Positions 23,210 through 34,860 of a stretch of DNA of 64,000 bases are shown here, in pieces. The stretch is taken from the NCBI RefSeq assembly GCF_004379255.2, contig NC_056033.1, positions 5,622,172 to 5,686,171 on the forward strand. The letters are read 5' to 3'. The notes under the pieces are model-generated. The model saw only the letters and a program-made list of their open reading frames with translations, searched no databases and was not told the origin of the DNA. The stretch is from Salvia splendens. Its lineage: Eukaryota > Streptophyta > Magnoliopsida > Lamiales > Lamiaceae. Each line of letters opens with the position of its first letter. The stretch's first letter is position 1. The position numbers and the translations under genes are program-made.

Positions 23210-26200
23210 TGTCAGATTCTGACCCCCAAAAACCAATACAGCCGTTACCCTCTCAGCCGATCAATTTGCTGAACTAATGAGACTAAACATGTCTCAGAAA
23301 CATCAACCCCAACAGCCTTCATCAATTGAATCACTAGGCGAGTTGCGCTTGGCAGAGAAACTCAATGGTGATAACTACCCGTTATGGGCAAAGCTCATGA
23401 GTCAAGCAATCCGAGGGGAGGGGCTGGCCTCTCTCACATAAATGGAGTTCCAGATCCCCCTCCTCAGACGGACCCAAGTTACAACCGGTGGCAGCAGCGA
23501 GATGATTGCTGCTTCAATTGGATCATCAACAACATCGACGCCAGCCTCGTAAATGAGGTGTCCCAATACGAAACGACCTATGACTTATGGGATAGTCTAG
23601 CCACGACGTACGGGAGGGGCGCCAATCAATTCCAGATCTCGAACCTGCACAGACAGGCATATAGCATCAAACAAGAAGAATCATCGCTGGAGAGTCTCTG
23701 GCAGAAACTACAGGATCTCTGGATATCAATCGATACCAGGGATCCAAACCCCATGGAAACCGCATCAAGCATTGAAAAAGAAAATCAAATCATACAGAGG
23801 CATCGATTATACTAGTTCGTATGGGCACTGGACGATCAAAGATACAACAAGATAAAGAGAGAGATCCTAAATATGGATCCCATACCGACGGCAAGAAAAG
23901 CATATGGGTTAGTCCGGAGAGAATCAGTCAACGAGAAGCTTCCCAATCCAGAGGGAAAAGAATCTGGAATCGGATTAGGGCTCGCGGTACATGACCGCAA
24001 TCGAACACCACAACACTTCCATCACCAATCCAGGAACCCTAACTACTCAAGGGACAAAGACAAAAGCAAATTGGTCTGCAGCCATTGTGGAGGAAAGAAG
24101 CATACCAGAGAGACGTGTTTCCACATCCACGGGTTCCCGGAGTGGTGGGAAGAGATGAAGAAGGCGAGGCAAGCCCGGAATACAGGCCGAATTGGCGAAG
24201 GCAGGGGAGGCGGAAGAGCCTCAGCCGCCATAGCTCACGACCGCGACCGCGCCTCCGAACCGAAGAGAAGGCCCCAATCGCATCCGTTTCCATGGCTCGG
24301 ACCTGGACTGAAGGTAATAAATCAACGATTGGTGGTCTCGCCGATGAAATCATCGGCGGAAGCAGTGATCGGAGGGAAGGAGGAGCCGCTAGGGTTTCGA
24401 CAGGCAACAAGGGGATGGCGGCTAGGGTTTCCTCAAACCCTTCTATACCAACCTATTTTTCAAATGTCCCAAACCCACCCCCCACAAAACTAAATACGCG
24501 CTTTCGACCCCCTCCTCTCAAAAATCCCACTTTTTCACCCCAAACAAATGCAAAATCTCACATTGACCCCCGACCCAAAAGAACTCTCCAGATTGACCCC
24601 GACAGTTGTCAAATATCCCAAACCTACCCCCACAAACACACATATTCCCACAACTCACCCCAAACTTCACAAATTGTGCAAAATCAACCCCCAGTTGCTA
24701 AAACCTTGCATATTGCACCCCCAAAGTCCGAAAACCCTGCATATCAGCCGGCCATAGCATGCCATAACTCATTCAAAGCATTGGTTTATTCCTCTACCTC
24801 AATTTCAGGCCCAAAGGACACTCACTGGATTTTTTACTGTGGGGAAACCGACACAATCTCGTTTGAAGCCTCAGACTTTGTTTCACTTACCACTTCCACA
24901 AAATCGTATGTCCAAACTGCCAGTGGGAACCTAGCACAAGTTATGGGGGCCGGCACCATAAATATATCGCTAACTCTACGCCTATCTAATTGCCTTTTGT
25001 TCCGTCTTTATCTCATAAATTATTATCAATTAGTCATGTGACTAAGGAACTGAACTGCAAATTGCTAATGCAGCCCCGATTTTGCATGTTACAGGATATC
25101 AAGACGGGGACGATAGTTGGGCGTGGCACTGAGCGAAGCGGCCTGTACTATGTGGACGAGATAGCCCAACAGAGTGCTGTAATGATGCTGACTCCCGGAC
25201 TGACTGACAGGCAGGCTTGGCTTTGGCATCGTCGGTTAGGGCACCCATCCTTAGGATATTTTAGTCTTCTTTTTCCTAAACTAGCTAGAACTCTAAACTA
25301 TTTTCATTGTGATAGTTGTGTTGGCCAAAAACCATAGGCATTCTTTTAAGTTAAACAATACAAGAGTCAAATCACCTTTTGCTTTAATACACTCTGATGT
25401 TTGGGGTCCCGCTCCCATCACTAGGGGCCATGGCTTTCGATATTTTGTGCTATTTATTGATGACTATTCCCGTATGACTTGGATCTATTTTCTGAAAAAT
25501 AAAAATGATGTGTTTGATAAGTTCGTAGACTTCTATAACCTTATTCAAACCCAGTATAAACATACCATCCAGACACTAAGATCGGATAATGAGAGGGAAT
25601 TTGTCAATCAAAAAATGCAAGAGTTTTTTAGAGTCAAAGGCCTAGTCCACCAAACCTCGTGTGCATACAACCCAGAACAAAACGGGGTAGCTGAGCGAAA
25701 AAACCGATACATCCTAGAAATCACCCGAGCTCTCCTACTTGAATCCAAAGTACCAAAATCTTTTTTGCCGGAAGCTATAGCCACCTCTGTTTATCTCATG
25801 AATCGACTACCCACAGGCATCCTTAACTTTAAGACTCCCTTAGATATTTTTTCCTAACACTTTGATATACCATCCTCCTTGTCCCTTGAACCCAGAGTTT
25901 TTGGATGCTCGGTTTTTGTACACATTCCTAAACACGAACGCTCGAAATTTGATCCATGTGCCCACAAGTGTGTCTTCATTGGCTATGGAAAAAATCAAAA
26001 GGGATACCGTTGTTATGACCCAAAAACCCGTCAAATACACACAACCATGAACTGTGATTTTGTGGAATGGGAGTACTACTACCAATCTAGCGGTCAGGTG
26101 GAGACACAAACTTTAGACAATAGTCAAAACAGTGACCTCCTAGATTGACTACCTGATATTCAAAACCACCACCACTTAGGGGAAGAGTCACCAGGGGAAC

Positions 26201-26699
26201 CACAGGCAGGGGGAGAGTCTGAGCCAAGTCCTATCACAGAAGTTGGTCCACCTGAGAGCTAGCAACACCGTCGGGCCGTCAAATCCGATAATACAGAACG
26301 ACGAGCAACCTGACAACAACCTACCATCATCCCCGCCTTCGATTCCTGAGGTATATAGTTCAGATTTTGATAATATCCCTTTGGACCGCACTAACATGGA
26401 TAGGGGAAATGATAAAGAATGTGGAACTAGTGGACAAAGTAGCCCATTGCCCCCGAGGAGAACAAGAGGGGTGCCTCCTCGACGGTACTCACCAGAATGG
26501 AGAGGAAGAAAGGCTAAATACGCTATATCCAACCTTACACAGAGTCACTTATCAGAAATGGCCCGGGCCTTTGAAACTGCTCTGTATGAGGAAGAAGACA
26601 TTCCACAATCATTTGAGGAGGCAAGCAAACATAAACACTGGCGAGAAGCCATGAAGAAGGAGATCGATGCATTGGTGAAAAATGGTACATGGGAGAAAT
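23210..26699 (+). pseudogene. Copia B gag and first part of pol, inactivated
   Basis: Gag starts at MSDSDPQKPIQPLP (23210) and is recognisable as the LGELRLAEKLNGDNYPLWAKLM region, then WIINNIDASLVNEV and TYDLWDSLATTYG. The zinc knuckle CSHCGGKKHTRETC is near 24080. A decayed protease region, a GAG-pre-integrase part (WLWHRRLGHPSLGYF...CDSC) and the integrase core (HSDVWGPAP, FIDDYSRMTWIYF, NPEQNGVAERKNR) follow. The frame ends with the start of reverse transcriptase (HWREAMKKEIDALVKNGTWE). In-frame stops and frameshifts lie near 23270, 23440, 23813, 25335 and 25855. At about 26700 the coding sequence is cut by the Gypsy junction. Confidence 0.85.
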
Positions 26700-29385
26700 C
26701 CGCATTGAAGTACTTTCATCGTCGTCCGATTAGCTCCAAAATGTCCTCCACTAGGACCTGAGTGACAGTTTCTGATCACCGCTTCCCATTGCTCATTGGG
26801 AGTGCATCTCCTAATCACCATATCCGCACATCTTCTAAATAGGAACGACTCATCCCAAAAATAGAACTTGACATCATGAAAGAACTTCCTCATTTGATGC
26901 TTGTTGAGGCCCTCTGGAACCACCTTGGCTACTAGAAAGTTCACAATATCTGCAAACCATGGTACGGAGCTCTGAGCATAGAAGAGATGCTCATCAGGGA
27001 ACTCCTCATTGATAGGCTTCTTCAAGTTCTCCCCTTCAAAACAGTGCTCCAATCTAGATAAGTGATCGGCTACCACATTCTCACACCCCTTTCTGTCCCG
27101 AATCTCCAAGTCAAATTCTTGTAGCAAAAGAACCCAACGAATTAATCGAGGCTTGGCATCCACCTTAGCAAACAAATAGCGAATGTCGGCATGATCTGTA
27201 AAAACAATTGTCTTTGCTCCAATGAGGTACGGGCGAAACTTGTCAAAGGAATATACCACAGCCAACATCTCCTTCTCCGTGGTGGTGTAATTTGCCTGAG
27301 CCGGATCTAGAGTCCGGCTCGCATAGTAGATCACTCTGAACACTTTATCCCTCTTCTGCCCCAATGCTGAACCTACAGCCACGTCACTGGCATCGCACAT
27401 AATCTCGAAAGGCTGTGACCAATCTGGAGCTATAAGTACAGGAGCACTCACCAACGCTTTCTTCAAAATTTCAAAGGCTTGCAGACATTCTGCAGAGAAG
27501 TTGAACTTGACATCCTTGGCTAGCAAATTGGAAAGGGGGCGGGCTATCTGAGATAAATCCTTAATGAATCAACGATAAAACCCCGCGTGCCCCAAGAAAC
27601 TCCTCACAGCTTTCTCACTAGACGGTGGCGGCATCTGCTCAATCGCCACGATCTTAGCTCTATCAACTTCTAGTCCTGCAGCAGATATTTTGTGCCCAAG
27701 CACAATACCATCCCGTACCATGAAGTGGCACTTCTCCCAGTTCAGCACCAAGTTGGTCTCCTCGCATCTCTGTAATACTCTCGTCAGATTATCCAAACAA
27801 TGATCATAAGAAGACCCAAAAACCGAGAAGTCATCCATGAAGACTTCCATGATGTCTTCCACCATGTCGTGGAAGATGGACATCATACATCTCTGAAACG
27901 TGGCAGGGGCGTTGCATAGTCCAAAAGACATCCTCCGGAAGGCATAGACACCATACGGGCAAATAAAGGCCGATTTATATTGGTCCTCTGGGCGATCAGG
28001 ATTTGATTGTATCCGGAATAGCCGTCGAGGAAGCAGTAGTACTCATATCCCCCTAGTCTGTCAAGCATCTGATCAATAAATGAAAGAGGGAAATGGTCCT
28101 TCCTCGTGGCTGCATTGAGAACTCGGTAGTCGATGTAAACTCGCCATCATGTCACCAATCTGGTGGCTATCATCTCATCATTGCCACCTTGAATCACAGT
28201 CATTCCTCCCTTCTTGGCTACGACTTGGGTGGGACTCACCCAATCACTGTCCGAAATAGCATATATAATCCCGACTTTCAACCACTTCAATACCTCCTTT
28301 TTCACCACATCTTGCATTATCGGGTTGAGCCTCCTTTGATTCTGAGCTTTAGGTTTGGATCCTTCTTCTAATAGAATCCTGTGCATGCAGACAGTAGGGC
28401 TGATTCCCTTGAGGTCCGAGATAGACCACCCTATGGCTCCCTTATGCTTTCTGAGCACTCGCAACAATTTATCGAGTTCAGTGGAAGTAAGTGATGAAGA
28501 GACAATTACCGGATACGTCTCATTCTCTCCAAGGAAAGCATATTTGAGGTGTGAAGGCAACGGCTTAAGTTCCTCTTTCTTCTCTTCTTTCTCTTCCTCG
28601 TCTGCCGGATCTTTGAGAGATAAAAATTTGTTGTTCCTTCTTGGAATCTCCCCACCAGAATTAAGAGCTCCCACAAAATGAAGTAGTTCTTCAGCAAATT
28701 CAGACACTTGCAGACTGTCTGAAGCCAGTAAAGACTGCGATAGGCATCGCTCGAGCCTGTCTTGATAAGAAATAGCATGGGCTACCTCTCTCACACAATC
28801 ATCAATCACCTCGATCATGTTACACTGTTTGAACCTCCAAGCATCCTCGTCATCATATTTCTGCATCGCATCATAGATGGAAAATGTGATACTCTCATCA
28901 TTCAGTCGGAGAGTAAGTTCTCCTTTGTGCACATCAATCAGTGCTCTCCCTGTGGCTAAAAAGGGCATGCCTAAGAGAAGTGGGACGTGCCTATCTTTCT
29001 CCATATCAAGTACTACAAAGTCGGCTGGAAAAATAAATTCCCCGACCTTGACAAGTATGTCTTCAACGATCCCCTTCGGATATGACACTGTTCTGTCAGC
29101 CATCTGCAATGATATAGTAGTGGGTCTGAGCACTCCAATCTTCATTTTCTGGAAGAACGAATAGGGCATTAGATTGATACTCGCCCCCAGATCACATAAC
29201 GCTCTCCCTTCTTGACAATCTCCCACTATGCAAGAAATGGTAAAACTTCCTGGATCCTTCAGTTTAGCTGGTAGCTTCTTTTGAATAATGGCGCTACAGC
29301 TTTCAGTCAAATTCACCGTCTCATACTCCATCCATTTCCTCTTGTTAGAAACCACATCCTTCAGAAACTTGGCATAGCTGGGCAT
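26700..29385 (-). pseudogene. Athila-like pol fragment: protease, reverse transcriptase, RNase H
   Basis: From 29385 downwards: a protease-like region with ALCDLGASINLMPYSF, then reverse transcriptase (KEVLKWLKVGIIYAISDSDWVSPTQVVAKKGG; LDRLGGYEYYCFLDGYSGYNQI; MSFGLCNAPATFQRCMMSIF; VFMDDFSVFG). RNase H follows (PDWSQPFEIMCDASDVAVGSALGQ; TTEKEMLAVVYSFDKFRPYL; FTDHADIRYLF), then the start of integrase. Frame breaks separate the blocks near 28147, 27880-28068 and 27530-27568. The MDD of FVMDD-type motifs is present as FMDDFSV, so the catalytic aspartates were once intact. Confidence 0.85.
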
Positions 29386-29388
29386 CTG

Positions 29389-31020
29389 CTATAATGCCTC
29401 CACCAATGGGATGTTTATCTGCACCTTCCTAAATATATCCAAGAACCTCGAGAACTGTGCATCTGTCTTCTTCTTTTGCACACGTTGAGGGTAGGGAATC
29501 CTCACGTCAGTGGAAGTGCGAGCTGCAGGTGGTGCAGGTGGAGTTGGAACCACGTTCTCCTTAGGTGGGGGAGTAATTTGTACTGCCTCGGTCTCAACTT
29601 CCTCGACTAACTCCTCCTCTTCAGGTGCCTTTTCCGTTACTCTGTCCTCTGATGGCATTGCAGGTCCCTCATAACTTTTTCCACTCCTCAGCTGCACAGC
29701 TTTGCAATCTTTGGGATTTATGATGGTGTTCGAAGGGAATTTTCCCGGTTGAGTCATAGTATTCACAGTCTGGGAAATCTGGCTGATCTGTGTGTCGATG
29801 TTCTTCATATGAGTGGCCATGCTTTGCACATCTGTCTCAACCTTCTCCATTCTTTGGTTGTTCTGTTCCATGAGCTTGTTGGACTGTAGCATGAAAGACT
29901 TAAGTATGTCTTCTGTGGTCATCTTCTTCGGATCATCGACCACTCCATTGGTAACCGTGAACCCCGGGGGAGGTTGCAGAGCATTATTGGGGTTCCCATA
30001 AGAGAGATTGGGATGCCCCCTGTTCCCAAACTGATTATATCCTCCACCCTGGAAGTTGGGACGTTGGTTATTGTAGTACCGGTTGTTGCCCCCTTGGTTC
30101 ACATAGCTAACATCCTCCATATTTCCTTGGGGCTCTTGAGTCGGTTGCCCCATTGCCATGCAGTCAAACTTCATAGTCAGCGCATCCAGCTTGTCAGATA
30201 TGGCGCTCATAGGATCATGATCTGTGGTAGACGCCACCCTATGTACTTTACTCCTGTTGTTGCTCCATCTGTCATCATTAGATGCAAGCTCTTCCATTAC
30301 TTCCATGGCCTCATCCACTCCTTTCTTCAGAAAATTACCACCTGAGCTCAAGTTCAACTCCCGTTGTGCTTCAGGCACACACCCCTTGAAGAATGTTATG
30401 ACTTGAACAGTTGGGGTTAGCCCATGGTTAGGACATCGCTTCATCAAGGCTTTGAATCTCGCCCATGCTTCTCTGATATTCTCCGCAGGGTTCATCTGAA
30501 AGGCAATGATCTCATGTTGCCTCTTAATCGCCTCACTGGGGGGATAAAACTTTTCTAAAAACTTCTCTACCATAGCATCCCATGTTCTGATTGAGCCCGA
30601 CTCCAAGCTCTCCAACCAATCCTTTGCTGAATCCTCTAAGGAAAAGGGAAACAGCTTAAGTCGAATCTGATCATCTGTCACTCCATTCAACTTCGTAGTG
30701 TTGCAGATCTGAATGAACTTGGTGATGTGTTTGTTCGGATCATCTGTGGATTTTCCCCTGAAAGCAATATTCTCTGCCATCTGAATAAGTCCTCTTTTCA
30801 GCTCAAAGGTGTTGGCAGCGATGTTGCTATGGACAGTTGGATTTGCCTGGCCTTGGTATGCATACTGATTCTGAACAGGCACCACAGCTTGTCTATGATT
30901 GACTTGTTGACGCAGCTCCTCCAGCTGTCGTAGAAGCTCAGCATAATTGGGAGGAGGGGGTGGTGGACCGTTGTTGCCCTCTTCGTACTCCATCAGACTA
31001 GGAGAAACGGGATCAAACAA
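29389..31020 (-). pseudogene. Athila-like gag
   Basis: An uninterrupted 543-aa frame on the minus strand, with the retrotransposon gag core (IRLKLFPFSLEDSAKDWLESL, WDAMVEKFLEKFYPPSEA, ESIREAWARFKALMKRCPNH-like). A Gln/Asn/Gly-rich linker and a coiled-coil-prone stretch (about residues 370-420) follow. The frame is closed by a stop just before the protease frame at 29385. Being open, it could in principle be translated, but the element lacks integrase and a 3' LTR. Confidence 0.85.
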
Positions 31021-31343
31021 AATATGGTCCTGAACTGGTGATCGGATGGGTGAAAGGTCGCTTTGAACTGAAGATGCTCATATGCGGTTAGGCGAAGAAG
31101 CTTGAATTTTCTGCGTGAGTCTCCTATAGGCGTTCCTCTTCCGGTTTGTTGCTTCGATCTCCGGATCAAAAGGTTCTAGAGGCAAGCCTTTAGAACGTGT
31201 GTGCATACACCTGAACAAGAAACACAAATGTGAGAACTCAAAAAAAAAAATTAAAAATGAAGTAAAAAGAAACAAAAAGCAATAAAATCTGAAGTAGTAA
31301 TCTTGATTATTATCACGATATCAAGTTATATAACACAAAATTG

Positions 31344-31361
31344 TCCCCGACAACGGCGCCA
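31344..31361 (-). other. Primer-binding site of the Athila-like element
   Basis: The complement reads TGGCGCCGTTGTCGGGGA, which fits the 3' end of tRNA-Asp as is usual for Athila/Tat elements. It sits six bases inside the LTR end. Confidence 0.85.
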
Positions 31362-31367
31362 AAAACT

Positions 31368-32680
31368 TGACTCAACTTTATTTTACCCAAATAATACCCG
31401 CAAGTGTACAGGGTTATCGTAGCAAATAGCAAGCAAGAGTATATCGTATCCCACAGAGACAATTAAGTGTAAACCTAAGTACCACAAACAAATTTCAACT
31501 ACTATCCAGACAATCAAGAAATTTGGTTTTGAAACTAACAACTACTAAAAGCATGTAAATTCAGAGAATAAAATAGAACAAATAAACAAGAGAGTGATAA
31601 AGCAAGTTGTGTAGATGATGGAGAAATATGCAGAATTCAAGGATCCGATGCACAACTCATAGCTTAACCCAATTAAAACCAATTTACCATTTAAAGTCTC
31701 TAGAATTGTTGAATCAATCACAATTGTAGATTAAACCCCCTCCCGAGGTGAGAAATCTGTAGATTAGGTGTAATAAGTGAAGTCCCCTTCTAAATCTTAG
31801 ACCTAACTCCCAAAGGTTTGATTAAATTAAAGATCTCACTCATAATCTCAACTCTCCCGAGTTTTATTGAATTAAGGTGTGAATTATTCTTCTTTCAAGA
31901 TTAAATATTTCATCTCCCGATTACTCTAAGAAATCCTAACACTCCCAATTGGTGATCAAGCAATTGATAGGAAAAAGCACAAGAATAATTCAAACAATTA
32001 CAAGAGCAAGATAAAAACGAAATTAATTGGATTAAAACTATGAATCAATGCATCTTCACCAAGAATTCTACATAAAAGGTTTAGTTACTCATGTTCAAGG
32101 TAGATAACAAAAAGAAACTAAGAAAAACAAGGAAAACCATGATACGGATTACAATTGGCGGAGGAATTGAAGCTTGAATCTCCAATCTTCTTCCAAGAGT
32201 GCTTCCTAGAGAGAGAGTGTGTGTTTTTGCGGCTTGGAGAGAATGGAATCGAATAGCCCTAGCTCTTGCCTCTTATTTTTCCTCCAAAAATCGCGTCTGG
32301 AAATCAAAAAATCGTCAAACTGACGGACCCGGCCGGGTGTATTTATTGCCTAGGAAATTCACCCGACCGGGTGGGATGCCACTGGACTCCTCGCGTGTTA
32401 AATGAGTCACCCGGCCGGGTGGAATTAATGAATTGGAAATTCACCCGGCCGGGTCGCCCTTGCTCGGCAGCTTCTGGCCTTCGGCAGACTTCACGTTGAC
32501 ACCCGGCCGGGTGGAATTTAACCACATGATATTCACCCGGCCGGGTAGTTCCCTTTTTGCTGCATTTTCGCCTACTTTTTGCCTAAAACACTCAACAAAC
32601 ATGTGAACCCCAAAATATAGAGTAATTGGCTGGAAATAACCATTTTGAGCACCGAAACTCAATAATTATGCACATCAACA
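31368..32680 (-). repeat. 5' LTR of the Athila-like element (only copy)
   Basis: On the minus strand it begins TGTTGATGTGCATAATT and ends AAGTTGAGTCA, 1313 bp. The start carries the paired palindromes annotated at 32327-32546. No second LTR was found, so the insertion age cannot be read from LTR divergence. Confidence 0.75.
32327..32546. repeat. Six ACCCGGCCGGGT palindromes in three equally spaced pairs
   Basis: Copies start at 32327, 32361 (variant ACCCGACCGGGT), 32409, 32443, 32501 and 32535. Members of each pair start exactly 34 nt apart; pairs are separated by 48 and 58 nt. The 22-nt spacers within pairs share a loose pattern, GGAATT...GAAATTC. All copies lie 135-355 bp inside the LTR start, where U3 promoter and enhancer sequences are expected. 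Confidence 0.9.
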
Positions 32681-32712
32681 TACCAATCACAACACTATAA
32701 ATACGAGTTTGT

Positions 32713-33741
32713 CAGATAACATGTCTAATTATATATGTTGACGACATGATTATCACCGGAGATGATGTAGAAGAGATCTAAAGGTTGAAGGAGAATTTGT
32801 TTAAGGAATTCGAGATGAAAGATCTAGGAACACTGAAGTACTTCTTGGGGATAGAAGTGTTGAGATCCAAACATGGAATATTCCTAAGACAGAAAAAATA
32901 CGTCCTCGACCTGTTGGCTGAAACTGGTCTCCTTGAATGTAAACCAGCAGAAACTCCAATGATTCCCAACCATGATTTAAAACTAGAGGAAGGAGCAGAA
33001 CTCGTAGACAGAGACAGGTACCAACGACTTGTCGAAAAACTCATATATCTCTCTCATACGAGACCCGACATTGCATACGCCGTTGGCATTGTAAGTCAGT
33101 TCATGCACCAACCTCAAACTGATCACATGGAGGCCGCCTTGAGAATCGTGCGGTATTTGAAAGGCATTATAGGATATGGAGTATTCCTAGCCAAGAGGGA
33201 AGATTTGGAGATTGATGGATACACCGATGTCGACTGGGCAAGCAATCCGGTGGATAGGAAATCTACAGGGCGCTACTTTACGTTCATAAGAGGAAACTTG
33301 GTTACGTGGAGAAGTAAGAAACAAAAAGTGGTGGCTCTATCTAGCGCCGAGGCTGAGTTCCGATGGATGAAAAGTGGACTCATGGAAATTCTATGGCTAA
33401 GAAGACTACTCGCAGAAATTGGCTTTCCACCAACTCGAAAGAGTAAGTTGTACTGTGACAACAAGGCTGCAATCAGTATCTCAGAAAATCCAGTTCAACA
33501 CGATAGAACAAAACATGTGAAAGTTGATCGACATTTCATCAAAGAGAAACTAGACGGAGGCATCATTAAATTTCCATTTGTTCGGTCAGAGGAACAACTG
33601 GCAGACATACTAACCAAAACGATTCATCCAAGTGTGTTCAAAGAAGTATTGGCCAAGTTAAGCATTGGAGATACCCTTGCTCAACTTGAGGGGGAGTGTC
33701 AAAAGGAACAAATCAAGGAATTACCAAAGGAAGAAACATGA
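32713..33741 (+). pseudogene. Copia B pol, C-terminal part (reverse transcriptase end and RNase H)
   Basis: Copia coding resumes with ITCLIIYVDDMIITGDD, an in-frame TAA at 32779, then LKYFLGIEVLRS, the TRPDIAYAVGIVSQFM block, RNase H (GYTDVDWASNPVDRKSTGRYFTF, VALSSAEAEF, YCDNKAAISISENP, VDRHFIKEK) and ADILTK. The frame stops at 33741, inside the start of the right LTR. About 230 residues that should precede YVDD are missing. Confidence 0.85.
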
Positions 33742-33971
33742 TTAGAGGAGAAAGATATCAAATTGATATGGAATAAATGTGTAATACATAGTCTAGAAAA
33801 ATAGATTGGTCTATTACCAAATTTACATTGTACATCTTCCCTATATATTAAGGGAATGGCCTAGAGCAATATACATCACAAAAAAAGGAATACAATCATC
33901 TTCTCCTAAAAGCTCTCTTCATACTTAGAACTGCCCTATGAATCGTCTAACTCTCGAGTACCATCTTTAAG
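33697..33971 (+). repeat. 3' LTR of Copia element B
   Basis: Same length as the left copy. It is preceded by the polypurine tract TTGAGGGGGAG and followed by the ACATAT target duplication. Confidence 0.92.
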
Positions 33972-34461
33972 ACATATACATGTCTAAACTATTTATGCAA
34001 CTTTATTTCTTTATTTTAAAATATGTTTTTTTATTTATTTTCAAAGGTAGAACATGACAGTGACGCATGGATTTTTCAAGGTCTATGTCCAAAATATCCA
34101 AATTGCAATGACCATTGTGTTCAAACAGGTCACAGGATATGCGAAATAAGGAGAAAAATGCATTAAATTCAGTCCTGATAAAAGTGATCTGCTCATTTGT
34201 GCTTGCGTGGAGCAAATTGTGTTTGCGTAGAGCAAAATTAGATACTCCATATTGTTAAATTTCCTTTCAGAGTTGAGAACATTAGTTTGTAGTAAAATGA
34301 GATATTCTAATGCATAAATTTGATATTTATCATGTTTAAAAAAAAATCTCTAAAATATCGTCTAAAGGTGATGGAAAATTGTTATAGATGATATATTGTA
34401 TCATTTCCTGTGTATATTTATTTTATGTTTCATAGAGTGGGTAATCTTTAAAAATATTAAT

Positions 34462-34543
34462 CGTCAACAGCAGGATTCGAACCTGCGCAGGCAAAGCCCA
34501 ACAGATTTCGAGTCTGTCTCCTTAACCACTCGGACATATTGAC
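34462..34543 (-). tRNA. tRNA-Ser (anticodon CGA)
   Basis: The 82-nt gene on the minus strand has a 7-bp acceptor stem (GTCAATA with TGTTGAC, one G-U pair), a discriminator G and a D-arm A box (GAGTGGTTAAGG). The anticodon arm ACAGA-CTCGAAA-TCTGT carries CGA at plus positions 34508-34510. It has the long variable arm of a class II tRNA and the B box GGTTCGAATCC. No intron is present. A run of five T on the minus strand about ten bases beyond the 3' end is a suitable RNA polymerase III stop. It points away from SPC24, whose ATG lies about 320 bp to the right. Confidence 0.96.
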
Positions 34544-34860
34544 TTACTGCTTGTGAAAGCAATATAAATTTATAAATACAAAATCTTATGAAGAAGCCCT
34601 TCAATTCAAATCACAGATCTAGAAATTCTTTTATTTGGCCCTAATTTCGAAATCCTTGAAGAATTTTCCCGCTCCTCCTCTGTTAATCTACTAGTACTTC
34701 TCAAATTCTTCCCAACCAGATCTCGATTCACTTCACAATTTACAAAATAACATCGATAACTTGCCCGGATCTCAGTAAATTCGGTTAATTTTCATCAGAC
34801 GTTCTGGTATCACCTACAATTGAGAACCTAGAACCCTAGTTCTCTGACCAGCAAGCAGCA

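Larger units (their letters stand above)
26700..32680 (-). mobile_element. Truncated Athila-like Gypsy retrotransposon nested in Copia B
   Basis: On the minus strand, from 32680 downwards: LTR (31368-32680), primer site (TGGCGCCGTTGTCGGGGA, complement of 31344-31361, tRNA-Asp type), gag (29389-31020), protease, reverse transcriptase and RNase H (28147-29385, 27569-28068, 26700-27526). It ends within the zinc-binding start of integrase (GGHFGANRTTMKVLQCG). The integrase core and 3' LTR are missing, and the sequence passes straight into Copia coding DNA. The gag phrase ANTFELKRGLIQM and the large gap-rich internal region fit the Athila branch. The insertion is older than, or was followed by, a deletion that removed both its own 3' half and about 230 codons of Copia reverse transcriptase. 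Confidence 0.85.
22833..33971 (+). mobile_element. Copia-superfamily LTR retrotransposon B, with nested Athila fragment
   Basis: Equal LTRs of 275 bp (22833-23107 and 33697-33971) are flanked by ACATAT on both sides (22827-22832 and 33972-33977), a convincing target duplication. A TGGTATCAGAGC primer site follows the left LTR, and a TTGAGGGGGAG polypurine tract precedes the right one. The internal gag-pol carries stops and frameshifts. It is interrupted from about 26700 to 32680 by minus-strand Gypsy DNA. Confidence 0.93.
22700..34166 (+). pseudogene. Small secreted cysteine-rich (defensin-like) peptide gene, intron split by Copia B
   Basis: Exon 1 candidate 22700-22767 encodes MESKRVASIILIVLHDFALKNC and ends TTGCAG|GTAAATA, a good donor after a leader-like hydrophobic run. 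On the other side of the 11-kb insertion, TTTTCAAAG at 34046 is a good acceptor. It is followed by a 39-codon frame, 34047-34166, containing CPKYPNCNDHC and GHRIC (Cys pattern C-x5-C-x3-C-x7-C). This two-exon layout, signal peptide then Cys-rich mature peptide, is typical of plant defensin-like genes. However, the phases do not match: exon 1 leaves two bases, and joining at the visible sites gives a stop at once. The gene is therefore probably broken, or one exon edge is misread. Confidence 0.4.

Noticed and set aside
32327..32546. Regularly repeated palindromes as a CRISPR-like array
   Set aside because: The repeats are only 12 bp, spacers within pairs resemble one another, spacing between pairs varies, and the block lies in a plant retrotransposon LTR.
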